In this document: positions 1 to 6,552 of the stretch, in pieces
Position numbering within the stretch: the stretch's first letter is position 1
Layout of the letters: every line of letters starts with the position of its first letter
DNA from: Darwinibacter acetoxidans_A
Lineage (GTDB): Bacteria; Bacillota; Limnochordia; Darwinibacteriales; Darwinibacteriaceae
Assembly: GCA_041936745.1 (NCBI GenBank)
Contig: JBHGWS010000130.1
Location: 1 to 11,780 of the forward strand
Reading direction: 5' to 3'
Length of the DNA: 11,780 nucleotides
Notes under the pieces: generated by a model
Databases searched by the model: none
What the model saw: the letters and a program-made list of their open reading frames with translations, nothing else
Told to the model about the DNA's origin: nothing
Made by a program: the position numbers and the translations under genes

Positions 1-657
1 TTAGGCTTGGAAAACCGCATAGTTTACGACCTCTTGGATGTGGTGGAAGGGCACTGCAGAATCAGGCAGGCGCTGATTAAAGATAAAAAACACGGTGATC
101 AATTGGTACTTATGCCTGCGGCCCAAACCAGGGAAAAAGACGCGGTTAAGCCCGAACAGATGCGGGCTTTGATGGAGCAGTTAAAAAAAGAATATGATTT
201 TGTAATTGTCGACAGCCCGGCAGGCATTGAGCACGGTTTTAAAAACGCCATCGCCGGTGCTGATATGGCCGTTGTAATTACAACGCCGGAAGTTTCCGCC
301 GTGAGAGATGCAGACCGCATCATTGGCCTTTTGGAAGCGGCGGAATTATATGATCCACAGCTGATTATAAATCGCCTGCGGCCGGATATGGTGCGCAAAG
401 GGGATATGATGGACATCGAGGACATAGATGATATTTTAGCTATTCCCATTTTGGGTGTGATTCCCGATGACCAGGATATTATTGTTTCCACAAATAAAGG
501 GGAACCAGTGGTAACGGACAAAAGATCCCGCCCCGGGCAAGCATTCCGCAACATCGCCCGCCGGCTTTTAGGTGAAGAGGTGCCTTTTATGGACTTGGAA
601 GAGCGGCGAGTGGTGCAGTGGTTTAAAAAGTTAATCAGCGGGGAAGGAAATTACTAA
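1..657 (+). CDS. minD: Septum-site determining ATPase MinD (5' end missing)
   Basis: ParA/MinD-family ATPase that, bound to ATP, sits on the inner membrane face and recruits MinC to block FtsZ assembly away from midcell. The reading frame is open from base 1, so the gene starts upstream; 218 residues are visible, and against the usual 265-270 about 50 are missing, including the P-loop. The TTG at 7 is interior and not a start. Visible hallmarks are the VVEG/QALIKDK segment, PAAQTREKDA, the Walker-B-like VIVDSPAGIEHG (bases 205-240), ITTPEVSAVRDADR and the IPDDQDIIVSTNKGEPVV strand region. The C-terminus, RRVVQWFKKLISGEGNY, could form the amphipathic membrane-targeting helix known for MinD; this is inferred from its mix of basic and hydrophobic residues. 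minE follows after 15 bases, and minC would be expected upstream. Identification is secure. Confidence 0.96.
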   Translation, partial: LGLENRIVYDLLDVVEGHCRIRQALIKDKKHGDQLVLMPAAQTREKDAVKPEQMRALMEQLKKEYDFVIVDSPAGIEHGFKNAIAGADMAVVITTPEVSAVRDADRIIGLLEAAELYDPQLIINRLRPDMVRKGDMMDIEDIDDILAIPILGVIPDDQDIIVSTNKGEPVVTDKRSRPGQAFRNIARRLLGEEVPFMDLEERRVVQWFKKLISGEGNY

Positions 658-672
658 AAGGGAGGGATCGGC

Positions 673-939
673 ATGTTGGACTTTATTACAAGACTTTTCG
701 GCGGTTCGGAAGGCAGCAAACAAAAGGCTAAAGAGCGGCTGCGGCTGGTTTTGGTACATGATCGGGCCAGCTTGTCGCCGGGCTTAGTGGAATCTTTAAA
801 AGAAGAGCTGATCCAAGTAATTTCCAAATATATGGAAATTGATGAAGAAGGCTTGGAAGTGAACTTTGATCAGGGGGATGACTCGGTGGCTCTGATCGCC
901 AATATCCCTATTAAGAACGTGAAAAGGAAAATAGAATAA
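673..939 (+). CDS. minE: Cell division topological specificity factor MinE
   Basis: MinE stimulates MinD ATPase activity and drives MinC/MinD off the membrane, restricting division inhibition to the cell poles. The 88-residue length is typical of the family. The N-terminal MLDFITRLFG is the membrane-binding amphipathic segment; KERLRLVLVHDRASLSP (about residues 20-36) is the conserved anti-MinCD/MinD-binding region; the rest (EELIQVISKYMEIDEEGLEVNF, then VALIANIPI) is the topological-specificity dimer domain. The ATG at 673 is preceded by GGAGGG (661-666) with a 6-base spacer. It lies 15 bases after minD and is surely cotranscribed. Its last codons and stop are part of a 14-bp tandem duplication (924-953). 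Bacillus subtilis lacks MinE and uses DivIVA/MinJ, so this points to a clostridial-type Min system. Confidence 0.97.
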   Translation: MLDFITRLFGGSEGSKQKAKERLRLVLVHDRASLSPGLVESLKEELIQVISKYMEIDEEGLEVNFDQGDDSVALIANIPIKNVKRKIE

Positions 940-953
940 GGAAAATAGAATAA
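924..953 (+). repeat. 14-bp tandem duplication over the minE stop codon
   Basis: A 14-base unit, aaggaaaatagaat, is repeated head to tail, so that each base from 924 to 939 equals the base 14 positions downstream (938 to 953). The first copy encodes the last MinE residues (RKIE) and the stop; the second copy is non-coding and reproduces the same codons plus stop. This looks like a replication-slippage duplication. It leaves the protein unchanged. Confidence 0.9.
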
Positions 954-997
954 AGAAGTTGCAGTTTTGAGCTTATCATGTTCAGGCGCCTTCTTTA
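951..997 (+). other. Imperfect inverted repeat after minE (possible weak terminator or processing hairpin)
   Basis: TAAAGAAG (951-958) is exactly complementary to CTTCTTTA (990-997). Inside it, 960-962 can pair with 986-988 and TGAGC (968-972) with GTTCA (980-984, one G-U pair), leaving loop TTATCAT. There is no run of T after the right arm beyond the TTTA inside it, so it is a poor intrinsic terminator. It separates the min genes from the spoIVF-like pair and may end, slow or protect the upstream transcript; that role is inference. No convincing sigma-A promoter was found in this gap (940-1037); TATACT at 999-1004 resembles a -10 box but lacks a -35 at proper distance. Confidence 0.4.
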
Positions 998-1037
998 ATA
1001 TACTGGAGTGAGTGACCGGTATAAAGGAGGTGCTGTT

Positions 1038-1265
1038 TTGGCTAAGTCGTTTGTCAGAAAACTGGTGGTGGCCTGCGCCGTTTTCCTCTTTATTACGCTT
1101 TTAGTCCGCCTGGATTGGCCGTTTACCAGGCCGCTGCAGAATTACGTATCCTATGTGGTCGTTACGGATTTTTCCCTCCAACCCGTTTTGCAGAAAATAC
1201 CTTTTCTGGAAAAAATGGCGGCCTGGGATGTAAAATCTCTAATCCAAGCTTTGCCCGGTAGGTGA
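1038..1265 (+). CDS. Short SpoIVFA-like membrane protein lacking the LytM/M23 domain
   Basis: Predicted 75-residue single-pass membrane protein. The chosen start is the TTG at 1038, because AAAGGAGG (1023-1030) lies 7 bases before it; an in-frame GTG at 1008 would have no comparable ribosome binding site and would put the binding site inside the gene. Residues 8-23 are a strongly hydrophobic segment after a short basic N-terminus, giving a likely N-in, C-out topology. The following RLDWPFTRPLQNYV and VVTDFSLQPVL resemble the stalk just after the membrane helix of clostridial SpoIVFA-like proteins, which normally continue into a LytM/M23 domain of about 120 residues. Here the stop comes directly after that stalk. 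It sits in the spoIVFA slot, 4 bases before the SpoIVFB gene and with the same min neighbourhood as in Bacillus. In Bacillus, SpoIVFA anchors and helps inhibit SpoIVFB. Assignment rests on position and stalk similarity, so function is inferred. Confidence 0.65.
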   Translation: MAKSFVRKLVVACAVFLFITLLVRLDWPFTRPLQNYVSYVVVTDFSLQPVLQKIPFLEKMAAWDVKSLIQALPGR

Positions 1266-1269
1266 AGTT

Positions 1270-2154
1270 ATGCGGTTAGGTACTTATTTTGGGATTCCTT
1301 TGAAAGTGAATCCCTTTTTTCTGCTGCTTTTAGGTATCGCCTTCTATTGCGGGAAACTGCCTGAGGCACTGCTGCTTTTTGCCATCGTTTTCTGGCATGA
1401 GTCGTTTCATATTGCCGCTGCCAGGCTTTATAATCTGGATGTGGTTGAGGTTGAACTGCTGCCTTTCGGCGGGGTTGCCAGGTTGGAAGCACTTCTGCAG
1501 CTGAATCCCAGGCTCGAGGGAGTTATTGCCATAGTGGGCCCCTTAAGCAACATTCTCCTCGTGCTGCTGGGCTTTCTGGCCTCTCCTTATTTGGCTGTTT
1601 CTCAAAAATGGTTTGATTTTTTCGTACAAGCCAATTTGGGGATGGCTCTTTTTAACCTCCTGCCCGCACTCCCCTTGGACGGGGGCCGGGTTTTACGGAG
1701 CATCTTGGTGCGCAAAAGAGGTTTTCAACAAGCAACGGCCGTGGCCGCAGGCGTGGGGCAAATTTGTGCCGTTTTACTTTTTCTCTGGGGCGCTTACGGA
1801 ATTTACCTGGGAGAATACAACTCGGTAATCTTTTTGGCCGCAGGCTTTCTTTTGTTTTGGGCCGCTTATACGGAAAAGAAAACGGCCGGCTATGTTTTCA
1901 TGCGCTATTTAAGCCATAAAAAAAGGGAAATGCGGCTGCAACGAGTGCTGACCGTCAGAAACTTGGCGGCAACTTCGGAAGCGTCTTTAGGCGAGGTCTT
2001 AAAGCAGCTGCAGCCGCCTCACTATCATTTTATCTGGGTCTTGGATTTGGAAGGCCAAATTTTGGGCCGTTTCGGCGAATTAGAACTAATAAATGCACTT
2101 TTTGAACACGGGTTGTCCGTCAAGGTTGGGGTCTTATTGAATTATAAGGTATAA
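1270..2154 (+). CDS. spoIVFB: SpoIVFB-type intramembrane zinc metalloprotease (M50, site-2 protease family)
   Basis: Multi-pass membrane protease. In Bacillus, SpoIVFB in the mother-cell-derived forespore membrane cleaves pro-sigma-K, and the same role is likely here. The 294-residue length matches (Bacillus about 288). The zinc motif HESFH is at 43-47, with E44 as catalytic acid/base, and the third ligand D137 lies in FNLLPALPLDGGR (128-140). N129, P132 and P135 also match the positions I recall as conserved in Bacillus. About six hydrophobic segments span residues 13-200. Residues about 224-290 (LTVRNL ... WVLDLEGQILGRFGELELINALF) form a single CBS-like C-terminal domain, as in SpoIVFB, where it senses ATP. 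The motif interior is SF instead of the more usual LG. Start ATG 1270 has only a weak binding site (GGTGAAG, overlapping the previous stop), suggesting translational coupling. The substrate, probably pro-sigma-K, is not in the window. Confidence 0.9.
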   Translation: MRLGTYFGIPLKVNPFFLLLLGIAFYCGKLPEALLLFAIVFWHESFHIAAARLYNLDVVEVELLPFGGVARLEALLQLNPRLEGVIAIVGPLSNILLVLLGFLASPYLAVSQKWFDFFVQANLGMALFNLLPALPLDGGRVLRSILVRKRGFQQATAVAAGVGQICAVLLFLWGAYGIYLGEYNSVIFLAAGFLLFWAAYTEKKTAGYVFMRYLSHKKREMRLQRVLTVRNLAATSEASLGEVLKQLQPPHYHFIWVLDLEGQILGRFGELELINALFEHGLSVKVGVLLNYKV

Positions 2155-2155
2155 T
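2126..2155 (+). promoter_or_regulatory. Candidate sigma-A promoter for the radical SAM - rng operon
   Basis: A perfect -10 hexamer TATAAT (2150-2155) straddles the spoIVFB stop codon. TTGGGG (2126-2131) lies 18 bases upstream as a weak -35 (three of six matches). It sits 40 bases before the GTG of the radical SAM gene, so it could give this operon expression independent of the sporulation genes upstream. The -35 is poor and the call is tentative. Confidence 0.4.
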
Positions 2156-2194
2156 GGAATTGGATTGTTCGTTTGAGGAAAGGGTGCATTAAGC

Positions 2195-4051
2195 GTGGCC
2201 GAGAACCTGCAAAAACTACTTCCTTACGTTAGTAAACCCGCCCGTTATACCAATAATGAGGTTAACGCGGTTCATAAAAGTTGGGCTAAAACCCCCCTCA
2301 AGGTGGCTTTGGCCTTCCCGGACATTTATGATGTGGGCATGTCCCACCTCGGTTATAAGATTCTTTATGCTTTGATTAACGGCAGGGAAGACGCCTTGGC
2401 GGAACGCGTTTACGCGCCCTGGATCGATCTGCAGGATAAAATGGCCCAAGCCAAGCTGTCCCTGACCTCACTGGAGTCGGGCAGGGAACTTCGGGACTTT
2501 GATTTCGTAGGTTTTACACTGCAGTACGAGCTGAGTTACACTAATATTCTCCATATGTTGGATTTAGCCAAAATTCCCAGGCGCTCCGCTCAAAGAGATT
2601 CAACCTACCCTTTAGTTATGGCCGGGGGGCCTTGCGCTTTCAACGTGGAGCCCGTGGCGGACTTTTTCGATTTTGTCGTGCTGGGCGAAGGCGAAGAGGT
2701 TGTGGGCGAGATTTTAGATGTCGGCCTGCAGGGGAAGAAAGAAGGGCTGAGAAAAGACGAACTCCTCAGCCGCCTCAGCCGCCTTAAGGGGATCTACGTC
2801 CCCGCCTATTACAAGCCCGGTTATTTCCAAGACGGGACTTTCAAGGAACTCGTCCCCTTGCGCCAAGAAGCGCCGGCGGTGATTAAAAAGCGGGTTGTGG
2901 CTGATTTGGAAAAAGCCCCGTATCCCGCTGATTTTGTTATTCCCTACGTGGAGGTTGTGCATGATCGGGTGATTGCAGAAATCCTGCGGGGCTGCACGCG
3001 GGGCTGCCGCTTCTGCCAGGCGGGTATGATTTACCGGCCGGCTCGGGAAAAAAGCCCCAAGCTTTTGAAAAAGCAAATAGGCGAGCTGGTCAAAAACACA
3101 GGCTACGATGAAATTTCTTTATCCTCTCTTTCCAGCGGGGATTACACAAAGATCGGCTCTTTGGTGGCGGATTTAATTGCCCGCTATCAAGGCTGCCAGA
3201 TCGGCGTTTCACTCCCTTCGCTGCGCCTTGATTCTTTTTCAATAAAATTAGCCGAGGAGATCCAAAAGGCCAGGAAAACGGGCCTGACTTTTGCGCCGGA
3301 AGCAGGGACCCAGAGGCTGCGCGATGTGATCAACAAAAACGTTACGGACCGAGATTTGGATGAAGTGCTCAAAGGCACTTTTGCCGCGGGCTGGCATGCC
3401 GTTAAACTTTATTTCATGCTGGGCCTGCCCACGGAAACGCAGGCAGATCTAGACGGTATTATAGATTTGGCCCATCGAGCTTTGGAGCTGGGCTGGGAAT
3501 ACGGCGAAAGGGGCCGCCGGCCGGAAGTTACCATCAGTATCGCCTCTTTTGTGCCTAAGCCCCACACGCCCTTTCAATGGGAAGGGCAGGATTCTATGGC
3601 CGCACTGCGGGCGAAACAAAATTACCTGCGCCAGGGTTTAAGGCAGGCGGGCATTAGGTTCAGTTACCCCCGGGTGGAAGCAAGTTTTGTGGAAGCCGTC
3701 TTCGCTCGCGGCGACCGCCGCTTAAGCGCTGTGCTGGAGCGGGCAGCCGATTTAGGCTGCCGCTTTGACAGCTGGAGCGATTGTTTCCGCTTCGATCTGT
3801 GGCAGCAGGCATTTCTGGACTGCGGCGTTGATCCTTATTGGTACGCGGAACGTTATAGAGGCGCCAAGGAAGCGCTGCCCTGGGATCACCTCAGTGCCGG
3901 CGTGGGAAAACGTTTTTTATTACAGGAAAGGGCCCGGGCTTTAAGAGCGCAGCCGACCCCCGACTGCAGGTGGGCTGACTGCACGGGCTGTGGCGTCTGT
4001 CAGGATTTAAACGTTGAGAATGTCTTGTGGGAGGAAAAAATCCGTGGCTGA
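2195..4051 (+). CDS. TIGR03960-type radical SAM protein with N-terminal B12-binding-like domain
   Basis: 618-residue radical SAM enzyme; substrate unknown. An N-terminal Rossmann-like region (about 30-175) resembles the cobalamin-binding domain of B12-dependent radical SAM proteins: VALAFPDIYDVGMSHLGYK, the GGPCAFNVEP stretch, then FDFVVLGEGEE. The cluster motif CTRGCRFC supplies C267, C271 and C274 in the order CxxxCxxC, followed by QAGMIYRPAREKSP, which is characteristic of this family. Later family features are SLSSGDY (311-317), TFAPEAGTQRLR (365-376) and KLYFMLGLPTET (404-415). The tail holds C591, C596, C599 and C602, a possible extra Fe-S or zinc site. GTG 2195 follows GAGGAAAGGG with about 10 bases spacing. 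The gene overlaps the next (DUF2344) gene by 8 bases; in some genomes the two are fused, so they surely act together. The neighbouring RNase G and ribosomal genes suggest a role in RNA or ribosome modification, which is inference. Confidence 0.9.
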   Translation: MAENLQKLLPYVSKPARYTNNEVNAVHKSWAKTPLKVALAFPDIYDVGMSHLGYKILYALINGREDALAERVYAPWIDLQDKMAQAKLSLTSLESGRELRDFDFVGFTLQYELSYTNILHMLDLAKIPRRSAQRDSTYPLVMAGGPCAFNVEPVADFFDFVVLGEGEEVVGEILDVGLQGKKEGLRKDELLSRLSRLKGIYVPAYYKPGYFQDGTFKELVPLRQEAPAVIKKRVVADLEKAPYPADFVIPYVEVVHDRVIAEILRGCTRGCRFCQAGMIYRPAREKSPKLLKKQIGELVKNTGYDEISLSSLSSGDYTKIGSLVADLIARYQGCQIGVSLPSLRLDSFSIKLAEEIQKARKTGLTFAPEAGTQRLRDVINKNVTDRDLDEVLKGTFAAGWHAVKLYFMLGLPTETQADLDGIIDLAHRALELGWEYGERGRRPEVTISIASFVPKPHTPFQWEGQDSMAALRAKQNYLRQGLRQAGIRFSYPRVEASFVEAVFARGDRRLSAVLERAADLGCRFDSWSDCFRFDLWQQAFLDCGVDPYWYAERYRGAKEALPWDHLSAGVGKRFLLQERARALRAQPTPDCRWADCTGCGVCQDLNVENVLWEEKIRG

Positions 4052-4718
4052 TCGCATCCGCTTTCAATTTAGTAAAGGAGAAGAAGTCCGCTTTTTATCC
4101 CATTTGGATCTTTTGCGGACGCTGCAGCGCGCCCTCAGGCGGGCCGAGCTGCCCATTGCCTATTCCGGCGGCTTCAGCCCCAAACCTCTAATGAGTTTTG
4201 GCCCTGCACTGCCTGTAGGTATCTGCAGCGTGGCGGAATACGGGGATTTTGAGTTCAGCCAAAAGACAGATCCGAAAGAATTTACGGCGCGGCTGAATTC
4301 CACGCTTCCTGCGGGGCTGCGCGTAATTCACGCCGTCAGCCTGCCCGCGGGTTCTCCCGCTCTGATGAGGGTGATCAATGCTGCGGAATACGAGATTATC
4401 TTAGCGGCAAAAACCCCGGCGGAAATCGAAAAGCGGCTCGCTTGGCTTTTTGGCAGGGATACCTTTTTGGTAAAGCGCGAAACTAAAAAAAGGAACATAA
4501 CTTTAAACGCGCTGCCCCTGCTTTTGGAAAAACCGAAGATTAAGCCCTTGGCGGAAGGCAGCAGCCTCACCTGCCGCCTGGCAGTAGGGCAGGCTGGTAA
4601 TTTGCGCCTCGGGGAATTAGGCAGCATGCTGGAGTTTGATTACCGGGAAGTTCAAATTACCAGAACGGCCCTCCTGATTAAAGAAGGGGAAAAATATCGT
4701 GTGCCTATAGAGAATTGA
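4044..4718 (+). CDS. DUF2344 / TIGR03936 radical SAM-linked protein
   Basis: 224-residue protein of the family that is found almost always beside, or fused to, the TIGR03960 radical SAM protein; no biochemical function is established that I know of. The start is GTG 4044, with GGGAGG (4029-4034) 9 bases before it; a TTG at 4014 in the same frame lacks a binding site and would lengthen the overlap. Conserved motifs are concentrated in the first 65 residues: RIRFQFSKGEEVRFLSHLD (4-22), then LQRALRRAELPIAYSGGFSP (27-46) and SFGPALPVGI (51-60). The remainder is less conserved, with alternating basic and hydrophobic stretches and no membrane segment. It begins inside the last codons of the radical SAM gene and ends 8 bases before the RNase G start, so all three are translationally coupled. 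It may hold the substrate for its partner (inference). Confidence 0.85.
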   Translation: MADRIRFQFSKGEEVRFLSHLDLLRTLQRALRRAELPIAYSGGFSPKPLMSFGPALPVGICSVAEYGDFEFSQKTDPKEFTARLNSTLPAGLRVIHAVSLPAGSPALMRVINAAEYEIILAAKTPAEIEKRLAWLFGRDTFLVKRETKKRNITLNALPLLLEKPKIKPLAEGSSLTCRLAVGQAGNLRLGELGSMLEFDYREVQITRTALLIKEGEKYRVPIEN

Positions 4719-4726
4719 GGTTTACA

Positions 4727-6379
4727 ATGGTTAAAAAAATTGTGATTTCGATGTTACTGAATCGAGTTCAAATCGGTATTATAGAAAATGGGCGTTTGGT
4801 GGAATATTATTTAGAAAGAAACGGCAGCGAGGGCTTGGTAGGCAATATTTATAAAGGGCGGGTGGAAAATATCCTGCCCGGCATGGAAGCGGCTTTTGTA
4901 GATTTGGGCGTCGGGAAAAATGCCTTTTTGTACGTGGCGGATATCCTAAAAAGAGAGCCGCAGCAGGACATCAAAGACGCTTTGAAAAAGAGGCAGGCTG
5001 TTTTAGTCCAGGTTTCAAAAGAAGCGGTCGGGGACAAAGGGCCCCGCGTGACGACGGAAATCAGCTTACCGGGCCGCTATTTAGTTTTACTTCCGTATCA
5101 AGAGCATTTCGGAGTCTCCCGCCAGATTGTGGCTGAGGCGGAAAGGGCCCGCTTAAAAGAAATTGCCGCAAGCATCTGCCCGCCTAAAAAAGGCTTGATA
5201 GTGCGTACGGTTGCAGAGGGCTGCCGGTGGTCGGAACTGAGTGAGGATCTCGAATTTCTGCTGGAAGAATGGGCAGCCATTGAAAAACGGTTTCGAGAAA
5301 AAAGCGCGCCGGCTTTAATTTATGAGGATAAAAACCTGCTGCATCGCGTGTTACGAGATCTTTTAACTGCGGATGTTTCGGAAATCATCGTGGACGGCAG
5401 CGAGCTGTACAGCCAAGTGCGAGAAGAACTGAAATCGATGGGTGCAAAGTACCCCGTGAAAGTTGAATGTTACGGGGGGAAACTCAATCTATTCGAATAT
5501 TTGGGCCTTTTGAAAGATTTGGAGCAGGCCAGGAGCCGGAAGGTTTGGCTTGACTGCGGCGGTTATCTTATCTTTGATCAAACCGAAGCCCTCCTCAGTA
5601 TTGATGTCAATACAGGTAAATATGTGGGCGGGCAGGATCTAAGGACGACTGTCTTAAAAACCAATGTCCAGGCAGCAAAGGAAATTGCCTATCAGCTGCG
5701 CCTGCGCAATGTGGGCGGCATTATCATCATCGACTTTATAGACATGCCGCCAGAAGATCGGGAAATAGTTTTAGCCGAATTCGCTGAGAGCCTGGCAGGG
5801 GATAAAACCCAGTCGAATTTATTGGGTTTCACTGAGCTTGGTTTGGTGGAAATGACGCGGCGCAAAAACAGAAAGCTCCTTTCCCACATTTTAGATGTGC
5901 GCTGCCCTCTCTGCCAAGGCAGGGGCCGGGTTGCCGCGGATGAAACGATTGCCTTGGAAATTGCGGGCAAGATCCGCTCGTTGGCCCGGGAAGAGGGGGT
6001 AGAGGCAGTTTTAGTTAAGTGCCATTCCGCTGTGGGGGCTCAAATAATTGGGCCGGACGCCCGTAATTTGGCGGCGCTGGAGAGGGAGACGGGCAAGAGC
6101 GTCTATGTGCGGGGCAGCGACGATTACCAGCGCCATTATTATAAGTTGGTCAGCGGCAGGCAGGATCAAATTGCCCCGAAAGCCCAGCCGGTCGAAGTGG
6201 GAGAGCGGATCACAGCCACTATTTCGGAGCCCTGTGCCAACCAAGCCCAAAACGGGATCGCCAGGCTGAACGGTTTTGTGATTCACTGCCTGAAGTGCGG
6301 CCCGCTTGCCGGGCGCACAGTTGAATTGGAGATAGTCGAAGTGCTCAAAACGTGCGCTGTGGCCCGGCTGGCGGAATAG
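4727..6379 (+). CDS. rng: Ribonuclease E/G family protein with C-terminal TRAM-like domain
   Basis: Single-strand-specific endoribonuclease, in this family used in rRNA maturation and mRNA decay. Start ATG 4727 follows TGAGG (4716-4720); an in-frame TTG at 4715 overlaps the previous stop and has no site. Of 550 residues, about 35-115 form the S1 domain (GLVGNIYKGRVENILPGMEA, FLYVADIL). The catalytic core has magnesium-binding aspartates D293 in SIDVNTGKYVGG and D336 in IIIIDFIDMP, corresponding to D303 and D346 of E. coli RNase E. CPLC (C393, C396) is the zinc-link that joins two subunits. After the usual small domain ends near 485, residues 490-548 (VGERITATIS, QNGIARLNGFVIHC, AGRTVELEIVEVL, CAVARL) read as a TRAM-type RNA-binding beta-barrel. 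There is no long disordered degradosome scaffold as in E. coli RNase E, so this is the RNase G-like form. It lies between the DUF2344 gene and the L21 promoter. Confidence 0.93.
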   Translation: MVKKIVISMLLNRVQIGIIENGRLVEYYLERNGSEGLVGNIYKGRVENILPGMEAAFVDLGVGKNAFLYVADILKREPQQDIKDALKKRQAVLVQVSKEAVGDKGPRVTTEISLPGRYLVLLPYQEHFGVSRQIVAEAERARLKEIAASICPPKKGLIVRTVAEGCRWSELSEDLEFLLEEWAAIEKRFREKSAPALIYEDKNLLHRVLRDLLTADVSEIIVDGSELYSQVREELKSMGAKYPVKVECYGGKLNLFEYLGLLKDLEQARSRKVWLDCGGYLIFDQTEALLSIDVNTGKYVGGQDLRTTVLKTNVQAAKEIAYQLRLRNVGGIIIIDFIDMPPEDREIVLAEFAESLAGDKTQSNLLGFTELGLVEMTRRKNRKLLSHILDVRCPLCQGRGRVAADETIALEIAGKIRSLAREEGVEAVLVKCHSAVGAQIIGPDARNLAALERETGKSVYVRGSDDYQRHYYKLVSGRQDQIAPKAQPVEVGERITATISEPCANQAQNGIARLNGFVIHCLKCGPLAGRTVELEIVEVLKTCAVARLAE

Positions 6380-6380
6380 A

Positions 6381-6409
6381 TTGACAGGGGCCTTTAACGG
6401 TGTTAAAAT
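6381..6409 (+). promoter_or_regulatory. Strong sigma-A promoter for the rplU-prp-rpmA operon
   Basis: Perfect -35 TTGACA (6381-6386), a 17-base spacer, and -10 TAAAAT (6404-6409), beginning two bases after the rng stop codon. Transcription would start near 6415-6418, giving an untranslated leader of about 135 bases before rplU. It is the best promoter match in the window, as expected for ribosomal protein genes. Confidence 0.85.
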
Positions 6410-6415
6410 GATTGA

Positions 6416-6552
6416 TGTAGATGCTGGGCCTTGGTCCGGTATCGAAACCGCTCAAAACAGGTTTCCTTGCGGACAAAGTTCTCTTTGAAACTGTTTAACC
6501 CCTGGTGGTTAACATACCTGTGTTTGGCGAGTCTTAATCGGGGGGTGGAGCA
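6416..6552 (+). ncRNA. Probable L21 ribosomal-protein leader (autoregulatory 5' UTR)
   Basis: This 137-base untranslated leader sits where the Bacillota L21 leader (an Rfam family known for rplU operons) is expected. Visible structures: AAACAG-g-TTTC (6455-6465) pairs with GAAACTGTTT (6487-6496), leaving one bulged G; inside it CAAAG (6474-6478) and CTTTG (6483-6487) form a hairpin with loop TTCT; directly downstream TTAACC (6495-6500) and GGTTAA (6507-6512) form a perfect 6-bp hairpin with a 6-base loop. Upstream, CGGT (6437-6440) can pair with ACCG (6447-6450), or GTCCG (6434-6438) with CGGAC (6470-6474). There is no T-run, so it is not a plain attenuator terminator. Binding of L21 as the signal is family knowledge or inference; I cannot run a covariance search. 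Confidence 0.65.

Noticed and set aside
99..554. Long minus-strand open frame over minD
   Set aside because: It lies opposite a secure MinD frame, and its protein shows no recognisable family.
960..1010. Sigma-E type promoter upstream of the spoIVF-like pair
   Set aside because: Such a promoter would be expected for sporulation genes, but I could not find matching -35 and -10 boxes with proper spacing in this gap.
1008..1037. GTG start at 1008 for the SpoIVFA-like gene
   Set aside because: It would place the excellent binding site AAAGGAGG (1023-1030) inside the coding region; the TTG at 1038 is 7 bases after that site.
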